Shown here: positions 11,044 through 22,422 of the stretch, one piece after another | Numbering within the stretch: position 1 is the first letter of the stretch | Layout: every line of letters begins with the position of its first letter | Source: Hyaloperonospora brassicae | Lineage: Eukaryota > Oomycota > Peronosporomycetes > Peronosporales > Peronosporaceae | Direction: 5' to 3' | NCBI GenBank assembly: GCA_947650285.1 | Contig: CANTFL010000037.1 | Span: forward strand, 1 to 64,000 | Length of the DNA stretch: 64,000 nucleotides | Program-made: the position numbers and the translations under genes | Notes under the pieces: model-generated | What the model was told of the DNA's origin: nothing | What the model saw: only the letters and a program-made list of their open reading frames with translations | The model's database searches: none

Positions 11044-11274
11044 ATGCCGGTCGAGTGGACAACAGTTGTCGTACGGTGCTGCAGCGGGGACAAAGAGACA
11101 GCGGACATTTTCTGGGAGTGCCCAATCGCGAAGGTGTTGGTGTCACTTGATAGGACACTGGACCGGTGGGGGTGCGACAACCATTCTTTCCACCTTCTTT
11201 CAGACTGCGCCAATCGCAAAGCCCCCCCATTCCACTCAGTTGAGTTTGCGGTTGCAAAGCCGTTTTCAAGATGA
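11044..11274 (+). pseudogene. Fragment of a non-LTR (LINE) reverse transcriptase C-terminus, zf-RVT-like
   Basis: The frame reads CCSGDKETADIFWECPIAKV. This resembles the Cys/ET/(His)/CP knuckle at the C-terminus of non-LTR retrotransposon reverse transcriptases (C-x2-C-x4-ET-x2-H-x4-CP-x-A), with the His replaced by Asp. No upstream RT core is readable, so only a decayed 3' scrap remains. The assignment rests on this one motif. Confidence 0.45.
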
Positions 11275-11796
11275 CTCTGACGCCGCAGAACAGAATTCGA
11301 ACGGATCTGGTTCATATTAAGCTCCATCTGCCAAGAACATTTGTGGACCGAGGGAACTCGGTCTTTCGAGGAGTGACTACTCCATCCGCAAGTGTCCAAA
11401 TGTACTGGACACGCGGTGTTCGCCAGCTACGGGCAATTGCAATACGCGAGCATCGAGCCGCGGCTCGGCTACGAGGGGCGACTTCATGCCTGTCTTGAAC
11501 TTCTGCTTCAAGAGCGTGAACCCGCTACGGGGTGTAGCCGACGCTGCGGACGCTCATATCCTGCTCAGGATTTTTCAGACCTCTTGTCACATTAAATATG
11601 TCATTAGATGATCATAAACTCCTCCCCCATCATATTGTGTTGTTGTTATTGTTGGTTGTTGTTTCTGCACGGAGAAGATCAATTGTTGTCTTTCTCTTCA
11701 GCAGATCAAGAGCACGAACGAGTTGCGTCATCACCACCTTAAGAGCATAGTTTTGCCACAACTCATTACTCACGACCCGTCCCCTAGCCGCGAGTG
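11275..11796. other. Spacer between transposon scraps; nothing recognised
   Basis: Mixed-composition sequence with a T/G-rich simple stretch (TTGTTGTTATTGTTGGTTGT near 11640). No coding frame I would support. Confidence 0.4.
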
Positions 11797-12165
11797 TTAA
11801 TCATTTTTAAGAGGTACGCGCACAGCCAGCTCTTGATGTTGTTCTCTAAAGGGAACGACTGACACCACAAGACGAGGTACAGAGCTGCTCCTCTTACAAG
11901 CGAATAAGCCATGTATGGATCCTTGTCTTAGCTCATACATACAGTGAGAGATGATATGACAGTCTATTAACATATGACTATGTGCAAGACGTTCTGAAAA
12001 CTTGAGAGCCAGGAAAGAAGAGCCGAAGCCGGTAGCTTGTCGTGACAGTCCGTAGTAGATGCCAAAAGTTCGCTGGTTTTGAAAGTAAATAGGTCCGGCC
12101 AGGCTTGCAAAGTAGCACCTTTGACGACTGTGTCCGAACCACGGTTTTCCGCGTTGCCAACACAA
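11797..12165 (-). pseudogene. Possible Ty1/copia RNase H C-terminal relic
   Basis: The minus-strand frame contains ALKFSERLAHSHMLIDCHII followed by LRQGSI. It can be aligned with the copia RNase H tail motif (FHERTKH-I-IDCHF-IRE, then a gain-of-I segment) with a small insertion. The rest of the frame is unrecognisable, and there is no intact pol around it. Weak but specific-looking; a chance match is possible. Confidence 0.3.
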
Positions 12166-14431
12166 TTAGTTGACGCAGTCCACTTGCCTAAAAAGGCCAA
12201 AACGCTTTGTAGTATCGTTGTCTGCTCGCCCAGGAAAACTCTGTCCTCTCGCTATACCACAAGTGAATTAGACAGACACCTCTCACGAAAAACCATATAC
12301 TCTGCGATGATGTGGCCGTCCAGTCGAAATTTCTGGCAATGCAACAACAGATGACGCCTCTGCTGCAGTAGTATCTTTGGAGCTTGCATTTTCGCGCATT
12401 CGAGAAAGCGACTCGCCCCGCTTCGACGTGTCACCGTGCCCCAATTTAAAGACGTAATAGGTTGCCCCAGCACGCGCGCGCTTTTCAACATGCACAAAAG
12501 ACATGAAACGTAGTTTCTTAAGTCTTGTTACTGTACGATACCGCTCGACCGCAATTATTATCGTGGCGCCCCGCACAATAGAAGTTATTTGCTTGGTAGC
12601 AATTCGGTCGCGCGCCCAATACTTGAAATCCCGTCAGACCGTGTACATGCTCTCACATCTGAGACGGGCGCTGATGCACTGCCGCTTGCTGCCATAGTTC
12701 CGTGTTTAAGCTGGACTGAAACCTTTGCATCCTCGATGCCAACGCAATAGCAAGCTCTTGGTTGTGTAGCACTAATTGCAGGACGAGAGGAAGTCTGCCA
12801 AATAGACACAGTCGCGATATATCGTGTTGGAAAGTCTCGTAAGGTCCAATGTAGACGTTTTGTGGTGCGCTTCAATGGCAGATTCAACGTCGCCGTAACA
12901 GCTGGAGCGTCAGGAGGGATTCTCCTGGACCGACGGAAAGATCCACGTGACTCTTCGTAAAGCATGGCGAGATGTGAATAACATGGGCATACCCCCAGCC
13001 TCACGACACTAATAAATATTCACTCTTTCGATTCCAAGCGAAGCAATGCTCATTTTTCTACAGGTTATGAGCTCAAGTTTTACGAACTTGGTGGTATACC
13101 AAAGGTGAGCATTAAGATCCAAGGTGCTTTCACGAAAGGAAAGCGATGGAAACGAAACCGTCACAACATGACCCCAAGTCCGACAAAGAAGTGTCTGTGG
13201 TCGCGCTGCTTTACAAGATGGCGCTAAGCTCGACCGTCTGAAGCCACAAATATCATCCAGCTCAAACTTGGGCTTGAGTGATGGTCAAGCACCGTCCACA
13301 ATGATTTTGGACCCACCAAACCATCAGCCAATTGCTAGCGGTATTCGCGAGCGGGCTCGCCAAGCTGAATTGCTTCGAGCTTCTAGGCCGACGCTTCAAG
13401 ATCGTCACCAAGGCCAGCGAGCATAGGCTGATGTGCATCAATTTGTACGTGGCAGACCATACGCGCATGCTGCTTGAAACTATCGTATTTGACAGGTTTC
13501 TAGGTTTAAGTACTATACCATGGTACGGTGTCACCTGATTGGCTGGTCGCCATGTGACAGGGTGACACATGGGAATACGAGAGACGGTCGCCATGTGACA
13601 GGTTGACACATGGGGGTTGCGAGAGACGGACGTCTTATGTGACTTGTTATAGTCAAGTTGCAGTATCGTTTGGTCTGGTCATACATATCGTAGTGTTGAG
13701 GAAGATCATGCTAAACACTCAATATATTTCACTTTTACTTCCACCTACTGTGTACCAAGTGCACTACTACGTTCTAACACATGCATCTCGACACCAAGAT
13801 AAGCAGGCGCAGTAGCAGCAAGGGTGACAAGATGAGCGGAATGAACGGAGCACTGCGCACTTTGGTGCAGCTTAAATTGCAGTCGCTGATTGTAAAATTT
13901 TAATGCTGATAAATTAGCGATAAACGGGCAAGGAATTTTACGTTGGACTGGGCAGTGGCTTCCGCAAGTGGGCATTCTCGTTTTATAAAGCGCTGGAGAC
14001 GGTAGAGATGACATCTGGATTTCGGTGGGCTGAGGGCGTGTCAGTTAACAATCTAAGATTGTACTTAGAAGACTCAAATGCTTCCGACAATTTCCAACAG
14101 AATGTGTCGACCTGGTGGTCAATTCATCACGGCTAAATTTTGTACTTAAAGAATGTAAGGATAGTATTAAGGGACTTTGAGTTACGAACACACGTCATCC
14201 CTGTTCATAAAAGCACATCACTCTTCACGGACGTGGCCCTAGCCCCCACTGTACTTGGTTCGTCTCGCTCGGGTCAGCCAGTCTCGCGAGCGTTGAATTG
14301 CTAATGCGATTGCCAAACATGCGGCTCAATGCGAATAAGCACATATGGATGACGAATCGTTTCTACTAATCACGTCGGGACTATGTTGCACGCGCTTAAG
14401 ATATCATTGCCTGGGCGCAAGAGATTAAAGA
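12166..14431. other. Decayed non-coding flank of gypsy element 1
   Basis: Numerous interrupted short frames, none recognised. It includes the 41-bp direct repeat pair at 13545-13625 and otherwise unique sequence up to the target site of element 1. Confidence 0.4.
13545..13625. repeat. 41-bp direct repeat pair with internal dyad
   Basis: GGTCGCCATGTGACAGG then GTGACACATGGG occurs at 13545 and again, with few changes, at 13586. Each copy contains the inverted pair CCATGTG / CACATGG around a 9-nt loop. Confidence 0.8.
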
Positions 14432-14436
14432 TGGTC

Positions 14437-14827
14437 TGTAACGGGGCACACCCTTGCGTGAACTTAACGCAAGGGTTTTGTTGCCCCGACAGGCGTACAC
14501 AAGGCAAGCGAGGAAGCGTAGGTAAGGTAAAAGCAGAACTGTTATGTTAATATAATTAAGTCTTTTAACTACTGCCTCTCTGTTTGACTTAACTTAATTA
14601 TGCTAATCTAACTGAGTGTATGGTGACGTCTCGTCACCACTCATTGCGCGCGTCTTGCGGCGATTGGTGGGTTAATATCATCAAGATATCAACCAATGAA
14701 CAGACTCTTTGGTCGACCCTTCAATATCACCACTTTGGTGATATCGTTAAAATATTATTCAACATAATATTTATTATTGTCATTACCTCTCAAATGACAT
14801 TTCCATGTAACGGGCTGCCCCGTTACA
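14437..14827 (-). repeat. 3' LTR of element 1 (391 bp)
   Basis: Bounded by the 11-bp terminal inverted repeat TGTAACGGGGC / GCCCCGTTACA. It follows the polypurine tract on the minus strand and carries several hairpins. Differences from its partner LTR cluster around 14478 and 14775-14800. Confidence 0.95.
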
Positions 14828-14958
14828 TCACCCCCCCTTAACTGATCGTCACCGTGTGACTATCGAAAATATGGCGGTCACCCGTTGGCCCCCATTGGGA
14901 CAGGGAGCACTTGTTGGGTCCGTTCCATTCACTTTCCGCTTGACCTCGCATAGTTAAC

Positions 14959-16563
14959 ATGTCTATGCGAGGTGACTCAAGGCACACAGAGTCTGTGCCT
15001 GTGCCAGCCTCTGCGGCAGACGATTCGTCGTCTGATGCCCCTTCTTCGCCTGCAGCAACAGGTGCTGCAGGTGCACGCGGCACCTCTCCGCGTGCGCATG
15101 ATGACCCCGACGTTGAGGTCATCTATTCTGGCGAGTCAGACGTGTCTGACTCGGGCAATGCGCCAGAGGCGTCTCGCTCACCGGCGACGCCTCACTATTC
15201 GCCACGGCCACTGCCGAACGAACGGACTCGTGAGTTGCAACACAGTCTGTTCGTCAGTGATGACGAATCGGGTGATGAGTATCTTTGCTCATCACCGCAA
15301 TCAGCTCGTGCGTCTTCGCACAAGCGACTTGACGATGGTGCAAGCCATCGTCATACTGACAACCGTGGTACCGACAAGGGTACCACTGTGAAGCTTGATG
15401 AGTTGAAGCCGTGGCGTTTGCCTGAACGGCTCATCAATGGCCTGTCTCACGAGATAAGACAACACCATCGAATACCCTTATTCGATGCGACTGAGCTTCA
15501 CGGCTTGCGTTCCAGCGCGAAGAACTTTCGCGCTGAAGAAGATTTTTATCTCGATGTCTTTCTTAGACATCGATGGTACAACAGCAACCAAAAGCGTGAC
15601 AAAACATCGCTTTTGGCTGCGTGGAACGCGTTCGTCCAAAACTTAAAGAATTTTGGACGAGAAGGGTGGCTCAAGAAACTTGAGGCAGTACGCCTCAGGT
15701 TTGAAAGGCGAACGCCAACCGGTGCTAGGTACCGGTTGCACTGTTTATCGAGTGAGGCAGGCATTCCTTGCCTCACATGGGGAGACCCTTGTGCGAGTTG
15801 TGTTGACAACTCGCAGCGTGCACATAGGGATGTGTACTCCCTAAATTCGCCCTGGGGAAGGGCACATCTCTCGGAGGAGATGCGTGACGCGATTGCAAAC
15901 TTGCAATCCGTCTACAAGCGTCTAGGGCGTGTGTTTACCGATGGGTCACAGGACTCATCGGATGGGTCTCGTCATACTGGCGGACGAGACCTTCAACATC
16001 CATCAACAGCTGAGAGCGGGGCTCCCAGCTGTTCCAAGAGGGTGGATACCCCCGCAACTGGACGAGGTAGATCGTCCTTGATCCTGAATCGTCACGGTGA
16101 TTCAAGATACGCTCAACTAGAAAGCGTGTACCACCGTGAGCATCCACTAAAGGATGTGGTGGAGGAGGAAAGACCTCCTCCAGATGATTCAATTCACCAT
16201 CTCGACCCTTACGAGATGGATCGCGCAATCGATAAATTGCGCGATGACTTGAAGCACGAGCGCGAACGGCGCTACGCTTTGACCGATAACGTGCGGAAGA
16301 ACCGCAAGGACCACGAGGTTGATCGGGCGAGGGATCGCGCCGATTATGCCACAGCGCAGCTTCAGGTCGAGCGGGATGTCCGCTCCCTATTCGGCGAGCT
16401 GGCGACAGCTCGCGGGGAGATATCTCGGTTGAATACCGAGGTATCATATCTGCGCGACCAGACGGATCGTCTGGAGCGCGAACGCAAGAACTTGATGGAT
16501 GTTCTTGAATGTGGGGGCTATCTTCACCGGAAGAAGAAGGCTCGTACCGACAGTACGGTCTGA
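14959..16563 (+). CDS. Antisense accessory ORF (aORF) of element 1, 534 aa
   Basis: Runs opposite to gag-pol. About the first 325 codons lie between the end of pol and the 3' LTR; the last 629 nt overlap the chromodomain end of pol in antisense. The product has a Ser/Asp/Ala-rich disordered N-terminus (about 1-130). A conserved Trp/Arg-rich middle follows ([49 protein letters not shown]), with a Cys cluster [15 protein letters not shown]. The C-terminus is a long charged coiled coil (about 435-525, [17 protein letters not shown]...). The ATG sits in the loop of an 11-bp hairpin (14943-14973). I do not recognise the family. Intactness in an element whose pol is broken suggests it is either functional or protected by the palindromic composition. 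Whether it is transcribed cannot be seen. Confidence 0.6.
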   Translation: MSMRGDSRHTESVPVPASAADDSSSDAPSSPAATGAAGARGTSPRAHDDPDVEVIYSGESDVSDSGNAPEASRSPATPHYSPRPLPNERTRELQHSLFVSDDESGDEYLCSSPQSARASSHKRLDDGASHRHTDNRGTDKGTTVKLDELKPWRLPERLINGLSHEIRQHHRIPLFDATELHGLRSSAKNFRAEEDFYLDVFLRHRWYNSNQKRDKTSLLAAWNAFVQNLKNFGREGWLKKLEAVRLRFERRTPTGARYRLHCLSSEAGIPCLTWGDPCASCVDNSQRAHRDVYSLNSPWGRAHLSEEMRDAIANLQSVYKRLGRVFTDGSQDSSDGSRHTGGRDLQHPSTAESGAPSCSKRVDTPATGRGRSSLILNRHGDSRYAQLESVYHREHPLKDVVEEERPPPDDSIHHLDPYEMDRAIDKLRDDLKHERERRYALTDNVRKNRKDHEVDRARDRADYATAQLQVERDVRSLFGELATARGEISRLNTEVSYLRDQTDRLERERKNLMDVLECGGYLHRKKKARTDSTV

Positions 16564-19500
16564 GTCGCCCCACGTAAAACGTAGGATGCGTGCGCATCTA
16601 ACGTGGCAATTCGAGTGTGTATGCATTGCCTTTGTGGTGCAACACTCGAAATGGTCCGATATACTTCATCAGTAGTTTACTACTGCCGACACTAGTGACT
16701 GCATGTCCAGGTAAGTTTACCGTAGACAGTAGTACTAGGTTGTTAACCTTAAATGAAAGAACATTTGCTCTTCCATTCTTGTCTGCGTTCCGTTTCTGGC
16801 ATGCCACCGCATTTTCGATGGAGTCCTGAACGAAACGGACTACCGCTTCTCGAGTCAGCAGGAAGTTCTCTGCTGACTCTTTGTTTTGTCTGGCAGTGCG
16901 CTTCGTGCGCACTGCTAAGAGATTGTTCTCTTCTTCAGCGAGGTTGTCTTCTTCCTCGCTGGCATAATCGTTGACGATGCTGAATATACCAGCATCGTCA
17001 TCATCATCCGAATCAATAATAGCGTCGTCGCTATTATTGAGATGATCTTCTTCATCGATGTCGACTTGATCGACATCGGCAACATACGTGACGACGTTAA
17101 CGTCGACACGTGATGAGCAAGAGCCAAAACGGTTTTTGCTCGAGCGAGTCCCTCCCCCCATTATCCAAGAGTCACACTCTATAAGGGTGGGCACTCGTGG
17201 ATGGCGTAGGCCATTCACGTAAAACGGTGTGTGCTGTGTTGAAGCATGCACCGAATTATTGATGGCGAATTCCACCATGGGTAGGAATTCGCTCCAACTC
17301 GGAAACGAGTGGACATATCCTCGAAGAATCTCTTCGAGGACACGGTTCGCACGTTCCGTCTGACCATCTGTTTCTGGATGGTCAGAAGTGGACATTTTCA
17401 ATCGTATTCCGAAAGTACGGAACACGGTTTGCCAAAATGCCGCCGTGAACCGAGGGTCACGGTAGGATACGAGTTCACGGGGTAACCCGTGGAGTCTAAA
17501 GACCGTGTCTAGAAAGACACGAGCACAGCCGGGTGCCTTGATCGACTCAGGGACTGCAGCAAGATGGACCATCTTGATGAACCGGTCAACAAACACAAGA
17601 ATACCATTATTCTTGTGAGCGTCTTCGGGAAAACCGAAGACGAATTCCATTGAAACGGACTGCCAGCACTCTGCCGGGACCGGTAGAGGCTGTAATGGCG
17701 CACGGGATGAAGGACTAGGCTTCACCCGTTGACAAACCTCGCAAGCACGTATGCACTTGCGTACAAACTGATACTAACGGGTTCAGTAAAAGTCACGACT
17801 CACAGTGAGGTAAGTCTATTCTCTACCACGATGGCCACCTGTTGGGGCACACGATACTCATACACGATGCGTAATCGCAAATCATGATGAGCGGGTACGA
17901 CGACACGAGGCGTGTCGCCGTCAACGACTGTATAATATAAAAGTCCATTACGCGTTGTGTACCGATCCGATGAGGATCGGTACAAAGCCGGTAAAACCCT
18001 CATGGATTTACTGGATGGATGCACCAGATGATCCATCAATCACAGAAGATCCTTATCTTCTGCGGATGCCTTTCGTACGTCATCAAGTGAACTCGACGAC
18101 GGGGAACTGACTAACTGTGTCGCAACAGTGGGCTTATCCTCACTGTTGGATTGTGCGTCCGGCTCGAAATCGGGCCGGCGCGAAAGCGCATCAGCGACGA
18201 CATTGAGTCGTCCTTGTTTATACTCCACGGAGAAGTTGTACTCCGCGAAGAAAGACAGCCACCTCGCCATTCGTTGCGAGAGGTGTGGGCTGTTTACGGT
18301 CGTGTCTAGTGACGCATGGTCGGTATACACGATGAACGGTCTATCTCCCAAGAGATAGACGCGAAACTTAGCCAGTGCGTATTTCATGGCAAGGAGTTCC
18401 TTGTCATGCACTGGGTAATTACGCTCAGCTGCTTGCAGCTGACGCGACTGATAACAGATGACTCGCTCCGCGCCATCTGCATCGAACTGCATTAACGCAC
18501 AGCCGATTGCGAAATCGCTGGCGTCACAGACCACATGAAATGGTCTGTCCTGATCTGCAATCGCCAAGATCGGCGATTGCATCAAGCTCCGCTTGATACC
18601 TTCAAAGGAACGCTGGCACTCAGCGTTCCATGACCACTTGACATTTTTCTTGAGCAAGCAAAAAAGATGAACAGTCATCTCGGCGTAGTTGCGCGAGTAC
18701 TTGTGCAAGTACGCCGCAAGACCAAGGAACTTCCTTAGTCCCTTGACATCGACTGGCACTGGCCAGTCGGTGATCGCCTTGATCTTTTCGGGATCAGGGC
18801 GTACGCCGTGTTTACCCACGATGCACCCAAGAAGTGGTATTTCGCTAGCCGCAAATATATACTTCTTGAGGTTGGCGTACAATTTATACTTGCGCATAAG
18901 TTGAAGAACCTGACGAACGTGAGTTCTGTGAACTTCAACGTCCGTCTTTCCGTCCATAGCCAGGCTATGGACGAACACATCGTCGAAGTAACTCGGTGCG
19001 AAGTCTCGCACCGGTCTCAACAGATTTGTGACACATCTGTTGAAAGTAGCAGGGGCATTGCTCAGCCCTTGTGGTATCACTAGCCACTCCCACAACATAC
19101 CGCTGGGGGTGCTCACTGCTGTGTACGGAACATCCCGTTCACGCATGAGGATCGGATAGAATCCATCCATCAGATCCATGGACAAAAAGATGGTACTCTT
19201 TGACATACCATCTATGATTACGTCCTTCCTCGGTTTCGGCGTCTGAGCCGGTACCGTTGCAGTATTCAATTTGTTGAATGCGTGCACTATCCGCCACCCT
19301 TCTGTGGCCTTTCGCACACAGAAGGTCGGAGAGCTGTGAGGGGGTGTTGATTCCCTCACATGACCCGCTGCTAAGCGATCGGCAAAGAACTTGTCGATCC
19401 CTAGTACTTGTTCACGAGGCAGTGGCCACTGCTTCATGACACAGTACTTCGAGCCCGGCTTGATCTCGATCTCGTGTCGATTACCTTTATCTTTATGCAA

Positions 19501-20778
19501 CTCGCAAGGCACGGATTCAGGGAATACATCCCTGAATTCGATCAAATACTTATACAAAGGATTTGCCTGAAGTTACTCCCAGGATTGAGACGTGTAACGT
19601 TCAATCCGAGTCTTCTCATCGAGGGCACTTTCGTCCATCGATGAGCTGCTAAGAACCCATTCGTTCTCAGCAAATACTGTTGCCGACCGAATGTCGGTCA
19701 CATCCTCATCCTCTGCGCTAAGTATATAGATCTGCTTGACTTTGCCACTGCGCAGATCACGCAAGAACCGTTTCGATTCTAGCATTGGCAACTGAGTTAT
19801 CTCCGAAGTTAACTTCGGAGGCACAATCAGATCAAGCGTATAAGCGCCTACACTTGATCCGTCATTAACCAAGACGTTTAACGTCTCGGTTTCTTCCTGG
19901 GAACTTGCTTCCACAGGTTGCTGAGGGCATAATTCTTCAGCAAGTGACTCTTGAGGAATTCCTTCCTCAAGTACGTGGGGACTTATTCCCTCGACGTCTT
20001 CTGACTGTGGCTGTGCAACCACAGTCAGGTACCGATCCTCTACGGTCGACTCTCCAGTCGACCTAGGATTTTCATGTTGCCCCTTGGTGGCAACCGGTTT
20101 TCTCTTGCTAGGATGTCTCCTGATAGGCGTGCATCCACGTCCCGGTCCACTCGACTTATTCGAGTGGTGGACCTTCGGCGCCGCCTGTACTTATGTACAG
20201 CCGCCGGGAGCTTGCTCCACAGTGTAGTGATCAACTACACTGTGATCTTGTGCAGTCGTGCTAATGACCGTACCGCAAGTGAGGCCATCGCACTCACTCG
20301 CAGAACATCCACACGCTTGTGGACGCTCCAAGATGTTCATCAGATGGCCATCTGATGAACAAGCGGCAGGCATCTTCACGGATCGATGCTGCCAGCTCAC
20401 CCTTGGCTCGTACCTTCTGAGCCAAGGTAATCCCAGGATGACATCAAATTTGTCATCCAGATCTAGTACGATGAAGTCATCATCGTACTGTTCGCCCTCT
20501 AACGTGTAGTGGATTCCTACTACACGTTTCTCAACGTTAATCGATGCGCCTGTTGCAAGGCGCACCGTCATCCTTGTGAGGGGAATGTCGCGCTCAACGA
20601 ACTTGAGCCTACGACCCTCTAGTGACTGGCGACGAACAAAGTTGTTCGACGCCCCACAGTCTACTAGGGCACGAAGCGACAAATCATTTGTCGCTTCCAA
20701 CTTCAAGGTGATGAGCGAAACGTCATCACCAGGTGCAGAGACACACAATGATTGTGTATCTGGAGCAACTTTCGTCAA
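15935..20778 (-). pseudogene. Broken pol of element 1 (protease-RT-RNase H-integrase-chromodomain)
   Basis: Read downwards from 20778: aspartic protease with DCGAS and ILGLPWL, RT with LMDGFYPIL, PQGLSNAPATF and YFDD, RNase H (VVCDASDFAIG, YTDHASL), integrase, GPF-type C-terminus and a chromodomain ending near 15960. The reading is cut into segments (20191-20778, 19573-20022, 18040-19557, 17800-18039, 16598-17725, 15935-16597) by stops and frame changes. In the integrase, the second catalytic Asp of the SDRDPRF motif is Tyr (codon TAC at 17462-17464), so this copy would be catalytically dead even if read through. The chromodomain Trp of the [10 protein letters not shown] motif is also changed ([10 protein letters not shown]). 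Confidence 0.93.
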
Positions 20779-20828
20779 GAGATTTGCAAATTCTCTTGAG
20801 GTTGCTGGATCAGTAGGGCGCTCCGCCC

Positions 20829-21983
20829 CTACTGACCCCGACCATTTTTTGATGGTCCGTCTCGCTGTTGCGGCTTCGCAACAGCGCTGGACCCACGCCC
20901 ATTGCCCTTTCTGGCAAAAGGTCGTCCATTTCGCTCAATACTGTTTGGTACTGGGCGTGGAGCACTACACTCGTATGCGTAGTGCCCTAACTTCTGACAG
21001 AGATTGCACCTCTGCAATCGCTTGTTGTTTGTAGAGCGAGGTCTCTCGCTCTCAACATAGCAGAGGTCCATTGGTTCTGGACCTCCGATCTCTTGTCGTC
21101 TCGGTGGACGGTAAGAGTTTGAGCTAGCATGAGCCTGTCTCATGCTAAAGTCTTCCTGTTCCGCGGCTGATATCGCTTCTTCAAGCGTATTCAGCTCAAG
21201 GCGGAACAGGTGGCTCCTGGCGGGCCCTTCTGCGAGCCCTTGCATGAACACCGTAATCAACGTGTGTTCATGAACTGGGTTGGCAGTTATACTACTCGCA
21301 AGGAGTCGTATATGTTGAGCGTAAGCGTGCACATCACGCTTACCCTGCTTGAGTTTCAGGAGCTCTGAACGATCCCTGAACTCAGCCCGTGGCGGCTCAA
21401 ACGTTTGTCTTATCCGGGACTTGATGTCATCTAGCGACCTAAACACATGTGGGTTGCTACTCTCGAAACCTAAGGCCCAAGTTTTGGCACGTCCTGCCAA
21501 GCGGGTCTGAGCAAATGTGAGTTTCATTTGCTCATTTTCGACGCGACGAGCCCTTAAGGCTCTGTCGAGTTCGACAAACCACAATAACAGGGAGTCGTTC
21601 GGGACTCCACTGTACTTGGATATGTCAACTTTCATGACCTCGGGTCGGCGCGCATGTGCCGTCCCGCATACAGCAGCATGTAATTGCTGCTGTCTCAACA
21701 GCTCTGTCTGTTGAGCACCGAGTTCTCGCAACTGATCGGCCTGTTGAGAGCCTTGCTTGTGAAGCAAGGCTACTTTCTCCCTATCGAGAGCAAGTTCATG
21801 TTGTATGAACTTGGCGATAGCGGCATGTTGTTGGTCTTTGTCTAGAGACTCCAACATGGCGCTAATGGCGAACTCGCCTACGTTAGAACTCATTCGTTCT
21901 ACCGCACTCCATTCGATGTCACTCAAATGGGTAAACCCTTCACGCGTGGCGTGAAAGGTCTCTTCATCATCCAACATGTTCAT
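20829..21983 (-). CDS. gag of element 1 (384 aa, intact)
   Basis: Retrotransposon capsid/nucleocapsid protein: an N-terminal helical region, a gag core with LLLWFVELDRALRARRVENE and LASSITANPVHEHTL, and one CCHC zinc knuckle CNLCQKLGHYAYEC near residue 330. It is the same length as the gag of element 3. The ATG at 21983 lies within an 11-bp hairpin. The frame ends with TAG (20829-20831) just beyond a candidate slippery heptamer AAAAAAT (20844-20850), suggesting pol is expressed by -1 frameshifting. Confidence 0.9.
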   Translation of the reverse strand: MNMLDDEETFHATREGFTHLSDIEWSAVERMSSNVGEFAISAMLESLDKDQQHAAIAKFIQHELALDREKVALLHKQGSQQADQLRELGAQQTELLRQQQLHAAVCGTAHARRPEVMKVDISKYSGVPNDSLLLWFVELDRALRARRVENEQMKLTFAQTRLAGRAKTWALGFESSNPHVFRSLDDIKSRIRQTFEPPRAEFRDRSELLKLKQGKRDVHAYAQHIRLLASSITANPVHEHTLITVFMQGLAEGPARSHLFRLELNTLEEAISAAEQEDFSMRQAHASSNSYRPPRRQEIGGPEPMDLCYVESERPRSTNNKRLQRCNLCQKLGHYAYECSAPRPVPNSIERNGRPFARKGNGRGSSAVAKPQQRDGPSKNGRGQ

Positions 21984-22027
21984 GTTGGATGTTGTGGTCC
22001 TTGGAAGGACTACAAAGTGCTACCAGG

Positions 22028-22417
22028 TGTAACGGGGCACACCCTTGCGTGAACTTAACGCAAGGGTATCAGTGCCCGACATACGTACACAAGGCAAGCG
22101 AGGAAGCGTAGGTAAGGTAAAAGCAGAACTGTTATGTTAATATAATTAATTCTTTAAACTACTGCCTCTCTGTTTGACTTAACTTAATTATGCTAATATA
22201 ACTGAGTGTATGGTGACGTCTCGTCACCACTCATTGCGCGCGTCTTGCGGCGATTGGTGGGTTGATATCATCAAGATATCAACCAATGAACAGACTCTTT
22301 GGTCGACCCTTCAATATCACCACTTTGGTGATATTGTTAAAATATTATTCAACTTAATATTCTTTATTGTCACTTTCTTTAAAGTGACAATTCCATGTAA
22401 CGGGCTGCCCCGTTACA
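22028..22417 (-). repeat. 5' LTR of element 1 (390 bp)
   Basis: Same termini as the partner LTR. It carries the hairpin TTGTCACTTT / AAAGTGACAA (22367-22390) that differs in both arms from the equivalent hairpin in the 3' LTR. Confidence 0.95.
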
Positions 22418-22422
22418 TGGTC

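Larger units (their letters stand above)
14437..22417 (-). mobile_element. Ty3/gypsy chromovirus, element 1 (complete, decayed pol)
   Basis: Full LTR retrotransposon with 5-bp target duplication TGGTC at 14432-14436 and 22418-22422. LTRs start TGTAACGGGGC and end GCCCCGTTACA. Order on the minus strand: 5' LTR, CC then TGGTAGCACTTTG (candidate primer binding site, opening with the TGG expected opposite tRNA CCA), gag, pol (protease, RT, RNase H, integrase, chromodomain), an antisense ORF, a purine tract AAGGGGGGGTGA and the 3' LTR. The two LTRs differ at many positions, so this is the oldest of the three copies. Pol has several stops and frame breaks. Confidence 0.96.
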
